From Janibacter melonis (lineage in GTDB: Bacteria; Actinomycetota; Actinomycetes; Actinomycetales; Dermatophilaceae): a DNA stretch of 64,000 nucleotides. A program made the position numbers and the translations under genes. Positions within the stretch are counted from its first letter, which is position 1. Each line of letters opens with the position of its first letter. This document shows positions 54,845 to 62,815 of the stretch, piece by piece. Where the stretch lies: the NCBI RefSeq assembly GCF_020567375.1, contig NZ_JAJBZM010000002.1, forward strand, positions 517,036 through 581,035, read 5' to 3'. The notes under the pieces were generated by a model, which saw only the letters and a list, made by a program, of their open reading frames with translations, had not been told where the DNA came from and did not search any database.

Positions 54845-56140
54845 TCAGCCCTCGGTGCGCTCGCCGAGGGTCACGTCGACCTGCGTGCTCTTGCCGTCGC
54901 GGATGACGGTCAGCTTCACCGTCGAGCCGACCGCCTCCTCGCGCACGTGGGCGACGAGAGATTCGGCGGAGGTCACCGGCGTGTCGCCGACCGCGACGAC
55001 GAGGTCGCCGACCTCCAAGCCGGCCTTCGCGGCGCCGGAGCCCTGCGAGACCTGCTCGATCCTCGCGCCCGAGCGGGTCGCCGACCCGCTCTTCGCGGTG
55101 CCGTCGCTCGGGGTGACGCCGAGGAAGGCGTGCTGGGCGGAGCCGTCCGTGATGAGCTGGTTGGCGATCATCCGGGCCTGGTCTACGGGGATGGCGAAGC
55201 CGATGCCGATCGAGCCGGACTGGCCCCCCGAGCTGCTGCCCGTGCTCGCGATCGAGGAGTTGATCCCGACGAGGCGGCCCGACGCGTCGACGAGAGCGCC
55301 GCCGCTGTTGCCGGGGTTGATCGCGGCCGAGGTCTGCACGGCGTTGGTGACGACGGTCTCGCCCTGGCTCTGGCCCTGGGCGAAGGGGTCCTGGCTCGAG
55401 GAGTCGCTCGTCGAGACCGGGCGGTCGAGGGCGCTGACGACACCTGTGGTGACCGTGCCGGACAGGCCGAGCGGGTTGCCGATCGCCATGACTGGGTCGC
55501 CGACGGCGAGGGAGTCGCTCGCCCCGAAGGTGATGGGAGTCAGCTCCTTCGGCGGGTCGGTGATGGTGAGCACGGCGAGGTCGGTCGAGGGGTCCGTGCC
55601 GGCGATCGTCGCGGCGTAGGTGTTGCCGTCCGAGAGGGTGACGGTGATCTGCGAGCCCGCGCCCTCCCCGGCACCGGTCGCGACGTGGTTGTTCGTGAGG
55701 ACGTGCCCCTTGTCGTCCATGACGACGCCGGAGCCCTGGCCCTCGCCCTGCGCGCTCTTGACGGTGATCGACACGACGCTCGGGCCGACGGCCGAGGCGA
55801 CGGACTGCCAGTCGGGGGCGGACTTCTGCGCGTCGGTCACCGGGACGACGCTGCTCTGCGGCAGCTGCGAGGAGGCCGAGGTCGTCGTGCCCTGGTCACC
55901 GTCGGCCAGGGTCGTCGCGGCGAAGGTGCCGCCGCTGGCCAGGGCCGCGGCGAGCACGGCCACCGCGGAGAGCTCGCCCACGCGGCGCAGCCCGCCGCGT
56001 CGGCGCGGCTGCTGGGGCGGGAGGGTGCCGACGGACGCCGGCGGGGGCGGCGGGTAGCTCGTGCCGCTCTGGGGGGTCTGGTGGGCGCCGAAGGGCTGCG
56101 TCTCATCAGGACGGGGGAGGGGGGAGGTGTCGTCGTGCAT
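54845..56140 (-). CDS. HtrA/PepD-type serine protease with PDZ domain
   Basis: 431 aa. Cytoplasmic Pro-rich N-terminus (~1-55), one transmembrane helix (~62-85, LSAVAVLAAALASGGTFAATTLA), trypsin-like domain with triad His in LTNNHVA (~150), Asp in STDLAVL (~187), Ser in NPGNSGGALV (~276), and a C-terminal PDZ domain (HAFLGVTPSDGTA...AGLEVGDLVVAVGDTPV). Envelope stress protease acting outside the membrane. ATG 56140 follows AAGGAGCAGCACC. Downstream of an OmpR-family two-component pair on the same strand, the layout of mycobacterial mprA-mprB-pepD. Confidence 0.92.
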   Translation of the reverse strand: MHDDTSPLPRPDETQPFGAHQTPQSGTSYPPPPPASVGTLPPQQPRRRGGLRRVGELSAVAVLAAALASGGTFAATTLADGDQGTTTSASSQLPQSSVVPVTDAQKSAPDWQSVASAVGPSVVSITVKSAQGEGQGSGVVMDDKGHVLTNNHVATGAGEGAGSQITVTLSDGNTYAATIAGTDPSTDLAVLTITDPPKELTPITFGASDSLAVGDPVMAIGNPLGLSGTVTTGVVSALDRPVSTSDSSSQDPFAQGQSQGETVVTNAVQTSAAINPGNSGGALVDASGRLVGINSSIASTGSSSGGQSGSIGIGFAIPVDQARMIANQLITDGSAQHAFLGVTPSDGTAKSGSATRSGARIEQVSQGSGAAKAGLEVGDLVVAVGDTPVTSAESLVAHVREEAVGSTVKLTVIRDGKSTQVDVTLGERTEG

Positions 56141-56180
56141 GGTGCTGCTCCTTCGGGTCGCGCGGTCCGCGTCGCGGATG

Positions 56181-56211
56181 CCTACGACTCCTATGAGACT
56201 CCTACGAGTCG
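56181..56211 (-). promoter_or_regulatory. Direct-repeat box upstream of HtrA gene
   Basis: GACTCCTATGA (56186-56196) is followed at once by GACTCCTACGA (56197-56207): an 11-base-spaced direct repeat, the usual geometry for OmpR/PhoB-type regulators. A partial third CCTACGA precedes it. It lies 46-67 bases upstream of the protease ATG and is a likely site for the response regulator encoded at 57906. Confidence 0.6.
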
Positions 56212-56268
56212 TGACGGCCCTGGTGATGGGCTGTGAGGACTCTGTGCCTCGCGAGCCGGGCGGGCGGG

Positions 56269-56358
56269 CTACAAGACCCTGCCAGCAGCCCTTCGTCGTG
56301 CCAGGAGCCTCTCGAGAGGGTCCTGGTACGGCGAAAGGCAGCCAGCAGGGTTTCGTAG
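56269..56358. repeat. 90-bp imperfect palindrome (element C, CTAC...GTAG ends)
   Basis: Two 45-base halves meet at CTC|GAG (56313/56314); about 36 of 45 positions pair. It begins CTAC and ends GTAG like elements A and B but has a different and longer arm. It lies between the sensor-kinase stop and the HtrA promoter box. It may act as terminator or be a small non-autonomous insertion. Confidence 0.7.
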
Positions 56359-56385
56359 CTGGTCGCGAGGTGGGCGAAGGGGGAG

Positions 56386-57906
56386 TCAGGCGGCCAGCGG
56401 GAGGGTGACGCGGAAGGTCGCGCCGCCACCGGGGGTCGGGCCGACCGAGACCTCCCCGTGGTGCTGCTCGACGAGCGCGGCGACGATCGCCAGGCCGAGG
56501 CCGGATCCCCCCTTCGCCCGCGACCGCGCCCTGTCCGCCCGGAAGAAGCGCTCGAAGACCCGTGCCGCGGTCTCGTCGTCCATGCCGACGCCGTGGTCGC
56601 GGACCTCGACGACCGCCCGGCCGTCCGCGGTGCCGACGGCCACCTCGATGGGCACCCCGGAGCCGGCGTGCATGAGGGCGTTGGAGAGCAGGTTGCCGAC
56701 GACCTGGCGCAGCCCGGCGTCGTCGCCGCGCACGACGACCGGCGAGAGCTCGCCGGCCAGCCCGACGAGGTGGATGGGGCGCTCGGGGTCGCGGGCGCGG
56801 GCGTCGTGCGCGGCCTCGGCGCACAGGACGAGCAGGTCGACCTCCGCGTGCTCGAGGGGCCGCTCGTCGTCGAGCCGGGCGAGGGTGAGCAGGTCGTCGA
56901 CGAGCACGCTCATCCGCGAGGCCTCGCCCTCGATCCGCTGCATCGACGTGTCGAGCGCGACCTCGTCGGCGATGGCGCCCTGGCGGTAGAGCTCGGCGTA
57001 CCCGCGGACCGTGGCCAGGGGCGTGCGCAGCTCGTGCGATGCGTCGGCGACGAACTGGCGCATGCGCGTCTCGGAGGCCTCCTGGGCGGAGAAGGAGCCC
57101 TCGATGCGACCGAGCATGACGTTGAGCGAGTCCGAGAGCGAGGCGACCTCGTCGTGGCTCGTGCGGACGGGGACGCGGCGGCTGAGGTCGCCGGCGGCGA
57201 TGGCCGCGGCGACGTCCTCGATCTTGCGCAGCGGTCGCAGGGCGCGCTGGGTGGCGAACCAGCCGAGCACGCCGGAGATGATCGACACGACGACGCCGAT
57301 GACGAAGGTGAGGGAGAGCAGCCGGGCGACGGTGTGCTGCTGCCCGCGAAGGGGGATCCCCACGGCGTAGGTCGTGCCCTGCGTGTCGACGGTGCCGGCG
57401 ATGAAGCGCCACTCCGTCGTGCCGTCCGTCGAGGGGACGGTGAAGGGGCGGCCGGTGACGACCCGCGAGTCGTCGGGGGCGAGGTAGGGCAGCGCGGGCT
57501 GGCTCTGCTCCGCCGTCGGGTTGATCGCCTGGCGACGGTCCTCGTCGACGGGCATGTACGCGAAGGCGTAGGCGTTGGGCAGCGTCCGGTCGTCGTCGCT
57601 GTAGTAGATGAGCTGCCGGGCCACCGGGTCCTTGACCGAGCGCAGCTGCTGGTCGGTGCTCGCGAGGAGGTCGCGGCGCATGAGGTACGAGGTCGCGAAG
57701 CTCGACAGCGTGAGCGCTGCCATGAGGAGCACGAGGAGGATGACGACGAGCCGGTAGGTGAGCGGGATCGACTCGAGCCCGCGCACCACCCGCTCGCGGG
57801 TGCGCTCGCGGCGCGGGCCGACCGAGGCGGGTCGGCGCGGCGTGGGCTCCTCGTCTCCCGACGACGGGGTGAGGGTGTCCCCCTTCGCCGTGTGACGCAG
57901 GATCAT
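56386..57906 (-). CDS. Two-component sensor histidine kinase (MprB-like)
   Basis: 506 aa. Cytoplasmic N-terminus, TM1 ~50-70 (YRLVVILLVLLMAALTLSSFATSYL), extracytoplasmic domain, TM2 ~190-212 (LLSLTFVIGVVVSIISGVLGWF), HAMP, H-box VADASHELRTPLATVRGY (His ~291), N-box QVVGNLLSNALMH, G1 DHGVGMDDE, G2 GGSGLGLAIV. ATG 57906 overlaps the regulator's TGA by one base (TGATG). Probably senses envelope stress, inferred from the adjacent HtrA gene. Confidence 0.92.
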   Translation of the reverse strand: MILRHTAKGDTLTPSSGDEEPTPRRPASVGPRRERTRERVVRGLESIPLTYRLVVILLVLLMAALTLSSFATSYLMRRDLLASTDQQLRSVKDPVARQLIYYSDDDRTLPNAYAFAYMPVDEDRRQAINPTAEQSQPALPYLAPDDSRVVTGRPFTVPSTDGTTEWRFIAGTVDTQGTTYAVGIPLRGQQHTVARLLSLTFVIGVVVSIISGVLGWFATQRALRPLRKIEDVAAAIAAGDLSRRVPVRTSHDEVASLSDSLNVMLGRIEGSFSAQEASETRMRQFVADASHELRTPLATVRGYAELYRQGAIADEVALDTSMQRIEGEASRMSVLVDDLLTLARLDDERPLEHAEVDLLVLCAEAAHDARARDPERPIHLVGLAGELSPVVVRGDDAGLRQVVGNLLSNALMHAGSGVPIEVAVGTADGRAVVEVRDHGVGMDDETAARVFERFFRADRARSRAKGGSGLGLAIVAALVEQHHGEVSVGPTPGGGATFRVTLPLAA

Positions 57907-58631
57907 CAGGCCTCCGGCGGCATCCGCAGGAGGTAGCCGAAGCCGCGCTTGGTGTGGATGAGCGGGGGCAGGCCCTCGGTGTCGATCTTGCGCCGCAGGT
58001 AGGAGATGTAGGACTCGACGATGCCCATCTCGCCGCGGAAGTCGTAGTCCCACACGTGGTCGAGGATCTGCGCCTTCGACAGCACGCGGTTGGGGTTGAG
58101 CATGAGGTAGCGCAGCAGCTTGAACTCCGTCGGCGAGACGTCGACGACCTTGCCGGCCCGGCGCACCTCGTGCGCGTCCTCGTCGAGCTCGAGGTCGGCG
58201 AAGCGCAGGACCGACTCGGCGTCGCCCTCCTCGAGGGTGCGGCGCAGGATGACGCGGATGCGCGCGACGACCTCCTCGAGGCTGAAGGGCTTCGTCACGT
58301 AGTCGTCGCCGCCGACGGTCAGGCCCTTGAGCTTGTCGTCGAGGCTGTCGCGCGCGGTGAGGAAGAGGACGGGCACGTGCTGACCACGGCCGCGCAGCCG
58401 GTTGGTCACCTCGAAGCCGTCGAAGTCGGGGAGCATGACGTCGAGGACGACGAGATCGGGCTGCATCGTCGCGGCGAGGTCGAGCGCCGTGCGGCCGTCA
58501 CCGGCCACCTCGACCTCGAAGCCGTTGAACTTCAGCGAGGTCGCGAGGAGCTCGCGGATGTTCGGCTCGTCCTCGACGACGAGCAGTCGCGCCTCGACCG
58601 GCGCCTGGCTTGACGTGGGGCTCGGGACCAT
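57906..58631 (-). CDS. OmpR-family response regulator (MprA-like)
   Basis: 241 aa. Receiver domain LLVVEDEPNIRELLATSL with phospho-Asp in VVLDVMLPDFDGFEV (~60) and Lys in DDYVTKPFSLEE; winged-helix output domain VSPTEFKLLRYLMLNPNRVLSKAQILDHVWDYDF...VESYISYLRRKID...TKRGFGYLL. Partner of the kinase encoded downstream. Start ATG 58631; extended forms upstream have no ribosome site. Candidate target: the direct-repeat box upstream of the HtrA gene. Confidence 0.93.
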   Translation of the reverse strand: MVPSPTSSQAPVEARLLVVEDEPNIRELLATSLKFNGFEVEVAGDGRTALDLAATMQPDLVVLDVMLPDFDGFEVTNRLRGRGQHVPVLFLTARDSLDDKLKGLTVGGDDYVTKPFSLEEVVARIRVILRRTLEEGDAESVLRFADLELDEDAHEVRRAGKVVDVSPTEFKLLRYLMLNPNRVLSKAQILDHVWDYDFRGEMGIVESYISYLRRKIDTEGLPPLIHTKRGFGYLLRMPPEA

Positions 58632-58764
58632 GCTCCCAGTGTGGGCGCGGATCCTGGGAGAGGCCTGTGCGCCGGGTGGGTGATCTGCGGGTGCGCCCGG
58701 CGCCAGACCTGCGAGGATGGGGTGACTCGCCCGGCCCAGGGGGGCCGGCAGGACGGAGCCAGTC

Positions 58765-58929
58765 ATGTTGTGGATCGCCGGCGGCATCGCCGCAGTCATC
58801 GCCGTCATCGCGGTCGCGTACGACCGCATGCACAAGGGGGCGTCGATGCAGTCCGACCCCTCGAACGTCGCCAAGGACGCCGGCACCTCGCTGCGCTACC
58901 ACAACAACAGCGGCGGCACCTCGCTCTGA
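58765..58929 (+). CDS. Small single-pass membrane protein, 54 aa
   Basis: Starts MLWIAGGIAAVIAVIAVAYD, a single N-terminal transmembrane helix, followed by a short polar tail (HKGASMQSDPSNVAKDAG...NNSGGTSL). Third-position GC and an ACGGAG ribosome site support translation. No family recognised. A strong hairpin terminator follows 19 bases after the stop. Confidence 0.7.
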   Translation: MLWIAGGIAAVIAVIAVAYDRMHKGASMQSDPSNVAKDAGTSLRYHNNSGGTSL

Positions 58930-58939
58930 CGCAGACCTC

Positions 58940-58996
58940 GACGGCGAAGGGCGAAGGGGGATCCCCCCTTCGCCCTCTCGCGTCACCAGGCCTCGT
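58940..58996. repeat. 57-bp direct repeat, copy 1 (contains terminator hairpin)
   Basis: Identical to 59691-59747 except at one base (58988). Contains the hairpin GGGCGAAGGGGG / CCCCCTTCGCCC (58949-58975). Confidence 0.9.
58949..58975. terminator. Terminator hairpin, copy 1
   Basis: 12-base arms on either side of an AT centre, built on the CGAAGGGGG motif; follows the 54-aa gene. Confidence 0.8.
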
Positions 58997-59075
58997 TCCC
59001 CTGCGCGGGGACGGGCCGCGCCCTACCCTCGGGTCTGGGCCGACGACCCACGTCGGCCGAGTGAGGGGATGAGCT

Positions 59076-59675
59076 GTGGATCTGAAGAAGTACGCCTTGA
59101 CGGTCGCGGCCGGTGCGGTCGCCGTGGGCCTGTCGTCGACCTCGGCCGCGGCCGGCACGACCAGCCCCGCTGCCGCCGAGTCGGTCGCGGCCACCACCGC
59201 GACGTGCTCCGGACGGGGCTTGTACGGGCCGGCCACCACCAACTGGACGATGTCGAGCCGGGCCAGGGACACCGCTCGCGCCGTGATCTACGACGCGAAG
59301 ACGTGCGACAAGCGAGGTCTGGTGTGGCGCTCCACGCGCGACAAGACCCTGCTGAGCCTCGGCCTGGTCACGCCGTCGCAGGCCTGGGCGACCCCGGACA
59401 ACCGGTCGAGCTCTCCCTCGTACAAGCGGTACGCCGACACGGTCCGCGCGCTGCAGACCAGGCCGCGCACCTACCGGTGGAACGGCGCGACGTACTCGGT
59501 CTGGCCGCGCGTCGCCTACGACAACACCTCGGGCGCGTGGGACGAGGCCGTCCGCTCAGGCCTCATCAGCCGCTCGGACGCTCGGCAGATGCAGAGCTCG
59601 TTCGGCTACTACGTCGGCTACCGCGTCTACGTCACCGACGGAGGCCGCCTGGCGTACGCGTTCGCGGGCGAGTGA
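59076..59675 (+). CDS. Hypothetical secreted protein, 199 aa
   Basis: Signal peptide KKYALTVAAGAVAVGLSS with AxA cleavage near SAAAG. Mature region has two Cys (ATCSGRG, KTCDKRG) and Tyr/Arg-rich segments (YGPATTNWTMSSRARDTARAVIYDA; FGYYVGYRVYVTDGG). No family recognised. GTG 59076 follows GAGGGGAT. The gene is flanked by 57-bp direct repeats that each carry a terminator, suggesting it was duplicated into or gained at this place. Third-position GC is slightly lower than in its neighbours. Confidence 0.75.
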   Translation: MDLKKYALTVAAGAVAVGLSSTSAAAGTTSPAAAESVAATTATCSGRGLYGPATTNWTMSSRARDTARAVIYDAKTCDKRGLVWRSTRDKTLLSLGLVTPSQAWATPDNRSSSPSYKRYADTVRALQTRPRTYRWNGATYSVWPRVAYDNTSGAWDEAVRSGLISRSDARQMQSSFGYYVGYRVYVTDGGRLAYAFAGE

Positions 59676-59690
59676 GCCGGAGGCCTCGCT

Positions 59691-59747
59691 GACGGCGAAG
59701 GGCGAAGGGGGATCCCCCCTTCGCCCTCTCGCGTCACCTGGCCTCGT
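59691..59747. repeat. 57-bp direct repeat, copy 2 (contains terminator hairpin)
   Basis: One mismatch to copy 1 at 58940-58996, 751 bases away. Its last base coincides with the end of the minus-strand acidic-protein gene. Confidence 0.9.
59700..59726. terminator. Terminator hairpin, copy 2
   Basis: Same hairpin as at 58949-58975; serves the convergent secreted-protein and acidic-protein genes. Confidence 0.8.
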
Positions 59748-59968
59748 CAGCGGGGTGCGTCGCCCTCGTCGGGGACGTAGTCGGGGTTGGGGTGCTCGTC
59801 GGTGTCGTCGACGGTGGCGCCCATGCCGCCGCCCTTGTTGACGTCCGGGGTCTCGGGGACGTTGTCGGCACCGCCGACGGAGGTCTCGGCGTTGAGGGCG
59901 CTCGAGCCGGCCTCGGAGACGGTGCCGCCCTCCTGGTCGTCGGGGCGGGAGTCGTCGTGTGTGCTCAT
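59747..59968 (-). CDS. Small acidic, disordered protein, 73 aa
   Basis: Composition is Asp/Glu/Gly/Pro-rich with almost no hydrophobic residues (STHDDSRPDDQEGG... DDTDEHPNPDYVPDEGDAP). No family recognised. A minus-strand -10 TACGTT lies six bases before ATG 59968, which supports expression. It could be a stress-related disordered protein; function unknown. Confidence 0.65.
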   Translation of the reverse strand: MSTHDDSRPDDQEGGTVSEAGSSALNAETSVGGADNVPETPDVNKGGGMGATVDDTDEHPNPDYVPDEGDAPR

Positions 59969-59974
59969 GTCCTC

Positions 59975-59980
59975 AACGTA
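59975..59980 (-). promoter_or_regulatory. -10 box of acidic-protein gene (leaderless)
   Basis: TACGTT on the minus strand, six bases before ATG 59968. Confidence 0.45.
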
Positions 59981-60016
59981 GTCGCAGATCAGGCGTCTGC
60001 GGCCGGGCCGAGAGGG

Positions 60017-61660
60017 TCAGCGCTCGAGCAGGTCCTCGGCGTCGATGATCCGGTAGGCGTAGCCCTGCTCGGCGAGGAAGCGCTGGCGGTGTGCGGCCAT
60101 CTCGGCGTCGACGGTGTCCCGGGCGACGACGGTGTAGAAGTGCGCGGTGCGGCCGTCCTCCTTCGGGCGCAGGACGCGACCCAGCCGCTGGGCCTCCTCC
60201 TGGCGTGAGCCGAAGGTGCCGCTGATCTGGATCGCGACGGTCGCCTCGGGCAGGTCGACGGAGAAGTTGGCCACCTTGCTCACGACGAGCAGGCGGGTGC
60301 GCCCCTCACGGAAGTCGGCGAAGAGCTGCTGGCGCTCCTTGACCGGGGTCTGGCCCGTGATGAGGTCGCAGCCCAGGCGCTCGACGACCTCGTCGAGCTG
60401 GTCGAGGTACTGACCGATGACGAGGGTCGGCTCGTCGGCGTGCTTCGCGACGAGCGCCTCGACGACGTCGAGCTTCGCCGGGGTCGTCGAGGCCATCCGG
60501 TAGCGGTCCTCGGGCTCCGAGGTCGCGTAGGCCATCCGCATCGACTCCGACATCGACACCCGCACCTCGACGCAGTCGGCGGGGGCGATGTAGCCCTGCG
60601 ACTCGATGTCCTTCCACGGCGCGTCGAATCGCTTGGGGCCGATGAGGCTGAAGACGTCGCCCTCACGGCCGTCCTCGCGCACGAGCGTCGCCGTGAGACC
60701 GAGCCGGCGCCGCGCCTGCAGGTCGGCGGTCATCCGGAAGATCGGGGCCGGCAGCAGGTGCACCTCGTCGTAGACGACGAGGCCCCAGTCGCGGGCGTCG
60801 AGCAGCTCGAGGTGGGGGTAGACGCCCTTCCGCTTGAGGGTGAGCACCTGGTAGGTCGCGATGGTGACCGGGCGGATCTCCTTGCGCGCCCCGGAGTACT
60901 CGCCGATCTCGTCCTCGGTGAGCGAGGTCCGGGCGATGAGCTCGTCCTTCCACTGCCGGGCCGAGACGGTGTTCGTCACGAGGATGAGGGTCGTCGCGCT
61001 CGCCTTGGCCATCGACGCGGCGCCGACGAGCGTCTTGCCCGCCCCGCACGGCAGGACGACGACGCCGGACCCGCCGTCCCAGAAGCCGTCGACCGCCTGC
61101 TCCTGGTAGGGCCGCAGCGTCCAGCCGTCCTGCGCGAGCGAGATGGGGTGCGCCTCGCCGTCGACGAACCCGGCTTCGTCCTCGGCCGGCCAGCCGACCT
61201 TGAGCAGCTCCTGCTTGAGCGTCCCGCGCTCGGAGGGGTGGACGAGGACGGTGTCCTCGTCGACGCGGTCGCCGAGGAGCGGCTTGATCTTCTTGTGCCG
61301 CAGGACCTCGGTGAGCACAGCGCGGTCGGTCGTCACGAGGACGAGCTGGCCCTCGTCGTCCTTGCGCAGGGTGAGCCGCCCGTAGCGGTCCATCGTCTCG
61401 GCGATGTCGACGAGCAGGCCCTGCGGCACGGGGTAGCGCGAGTGGGTGACGAGCGCGTGGACGACCTGCTCGGCGTCGTGCCCGGCCGCCCGCGCGTTCC
61501 ACAGCCCGAGCGGGGTGACCCGGTAGGTGTGGATGTGCTCGGGGCTGCGCTCCAGCTCGGCGAAGGGGGCGATGGCGCGTCGCGCCTGCGCCGCCGCCGG
61601 GTGGTCGACCTCGAGCAGGAGGGTCTTGTCGGACTGGACGATGAGCGCGCCGTCAGGCAT
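60017..61660 (-). CDS. XPB/Ssl2-type DNA repair helicase
   Basis: 547 aa SF2 helicase. N-terminal damage-recognition-like region (~1-175), Q/motif I LRPYQEQAVDGFWDGGSGVVVLPCGAGKTLVG, motif II VVYDEVHLLP, motif III LTATLVREDGREGD with the RED motif, motif V/VI SKVANFSVDLPEATVAIQISGTFGSRQEEAQRLGRVLRPK. A 3'-5' ATP-dependent helicase thought to act in nucleotide excision repair. In mycobacteria it adjoins a helicase-associated-domain gene; here the tail of such a gene appears at the window edge. Confidence 0.93.
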   Translation of the reverse strand: MPDGALIVQSDKTLLLEVDHPAAAQARRAIAPFAELERSPEHIHTYRVTPLGLWNARAAGHDAEQVVHALVTHSRYPVPQGLLVDIAETMDRYGRLTLRKDDEGQLVLVTTDRAVLTEVLRHKKIKPLLGDRVDEDTVLVHPSERGTLKQELLKVGWPAEDEAGFVDGEAHPISLAQDGWTLRPYQEQAVDGFWDGGSGVVVLPCGAGKTLVGAASMAKASATTLILVTNTVSARQWKDELIARTSLTEDEIGEYSGARKEIRPVTIATYQVLTLKRKGVYPHLELLDARDWGLVVYDEVHLLPAPIFRMTADLQARRRLGLTATLVREDGREGDVFSLIGPKRFDAPWKDIESQGYIAPADCVEVRVSMSESMRMAYATSEPEDRYRMASTTPAKLDVVEALVAKHADEPTLVIGQYLDQLDEVVERLGCDLITGQTPVKERQQLFADFREGRTRLLVVSKVANFSVDLPEATVAIQISGTFGSRQEEAQRLGRVLRPKEDGRTAHFYTVVARDTVDAEMAAHRQRFLAEQGYAYRIIDAEDLLER

Positions 61661-61711
61661 CGAGCCCCGTTCGGGAGGGTGCGGGTGTGGGTGAGGTCCG
61701 GCGGTGCCGGC

Positions 61712-62182
61712 TCAGTAGGTGTCGTAGTCGTAGCCGCTGCTGCTGTCCTGGCTGATCGCCCAGGCGAAGAAGGAGGCCACGGCGATGATCGCGAGGACGG
61801 ACAGGACGGCGAAGACGATCCAGCCGATCTTCGTCAGCCTCGAGGCGGAGGCCGGGTCGGAGGACTGCTTGACCAGACCCATGATGCCGAGGATCAGCGG
61901 GGCGATGCCGACGAGCGTGCAGTAGCACGACAGCGTGAGCAGCGCCGACAGGATCGTCAGCACCAGGGCCGAGACGTTGAGGTCGCTGCTGCCCCCGGCG
62001 GGCGGCGGGCCGTAGGGATTCGGGGAGTACGGGGTCTGGCCGTACTGGGGCTGCTGGCCGTAGCCGGGCTGGCTCGCGCCGTACGGGCTCGGCTGCTGGC
62101 CCTGCGGGCCACCCGAGCTCTGACCCCCGGGCTGCTGCGGGTCCTGGCCGGGCTGGTGCGGCGGGTAGGGGTCCATGCTCAC
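61712..62182 (-). CDS. DUF4190-like small membrane protein
   Basis: 156 aa. Residues 1-65 are Pro/Gln/Gly/Tyr-rich (QPGYGQQPQYGQTPYSPNPYG), then two transmembrane helices (LVLTILSALLTLSCYCTLVGIAPLILGIMGL and IGWIVFAVLSVLAIIAVASFFAWAI) separated by a short polar loop. This layout is typical of DUF4190 proteins. GTG 62182 is assumed; an ATG two codons later (62176) is equally possible. No function known. Confidence 0.78.
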   Translation of the reverse strand: MSMDPYPPHQPGQDPQQPGGQSSGGPQGQQPSPYGASQPGYGQQPQYGQTPYSPNPYGPPPAGGSSDLNVSALVLTILSALLTLSCYCTLVGIAPLILGIMGLVKQSSDPASASRLTKIGWIVFAVLSVLAIIAVASFFAWAISQDSSSGYDYDTY

Positions 62183-62284
62183 GTGCGAGTCCTCGTCTGG
62201 CGTCGTCGGGAGGCGCGTCCCCCGCTGGGTCGCCAGGGTACGCGGGCACGGCCTGCCCCACGACGGGGAGCGGTCCCCGGCCGC

Positions 62285-62782
62285 TCAGCGCAGGTGCTGC
62301 TGGACGAGCGCGAGCGTCGCGTCGTCGAAGGCGACGAGCGTCACCTCGTCGACGTCGGCGGTCGAGGCCGAGATGGTCTCGACCGCGCAGGCGACGGCGT
62401 CCCCCTTCGGCCACCCGTAGATGCCGGCACTGACGAGCGGGAAGGCGAGCGTCCGCGCGCCGATCTCCTCGGCGACCTCGAGGCTGCGGCGGTAGCAGGA
62501 CGCGAGGAGGTCCCGGTCGCGCTCGCCCGCCGAGTAGTTCGGTCCGACGGTGTGGATGACCCAGCGGGCGGGCATCTCGCCCGCGGTGGTCCAGCCGGCG
62601 TCGCCGGTCGCGAGCCCGTGCGGGAAGCGCTCGACGCAGTCGCGCAGGACTGCCGGCCCTCCCGCGCGGTGGATCGCTCCGTCGACGCCCCCGCCGCCGC
62701 GCATCGCGCGGTTCGCGGCGTTGACGACGGCGTCGACGCGGGCCTGGGTGATGTCGCCGCGGACGGCGTGCGGTGTCGGCAT
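62285..62782 (-). CDS. Macrodomain ADP-ribose hydrolase
   Basis: 165 aa single macrodomain. GDITQARVDAVVNAANRAMRGGGGVDGAIHRAGG is the MacroD-type signature, with catalytic Asn/Asp region; VGPNYSAGERD and LAFPLVSAGIYGWPKGDAV complete the ADP-ribose pocket. Predicted to hydrolyse O-acetyl-ADP-ribose or mono-ADP-ribosyl-protein. No ADP-ribosyltransferase or sirtuin is adjacent. Divergent from the HMG-CoA-lyase-like gene, 33 bases between starts. Confidence 0.92.
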   Translation of the reverse strand: MPTPHAVRGDITQARVDAVVNAANRAMRGGGGVDGAIHRAGGPAVLRDCVERFPHGLATGDAGWTTAGEMPARWVIHTVGPNYSAGERDRDLLASCYRRSLEVAEEIGARTLAFPLVSAGIYGWPKGDAVACAVETISASTADVDEVTLVAFDDATLALVQQHLR

Positions 62783-62815
62783 GCCCCCATGCTGCACCGG
62801 TGGGAGGATGACGGG

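Noticed and set aside
60440-62815. In-frame 5' extension of the HMG-CoA lyase gene
   Set aside because: It is antisense to the XPB helicase, DUF4190 and macrodomain genes. The enzyme homology begins just after GTG 62816.
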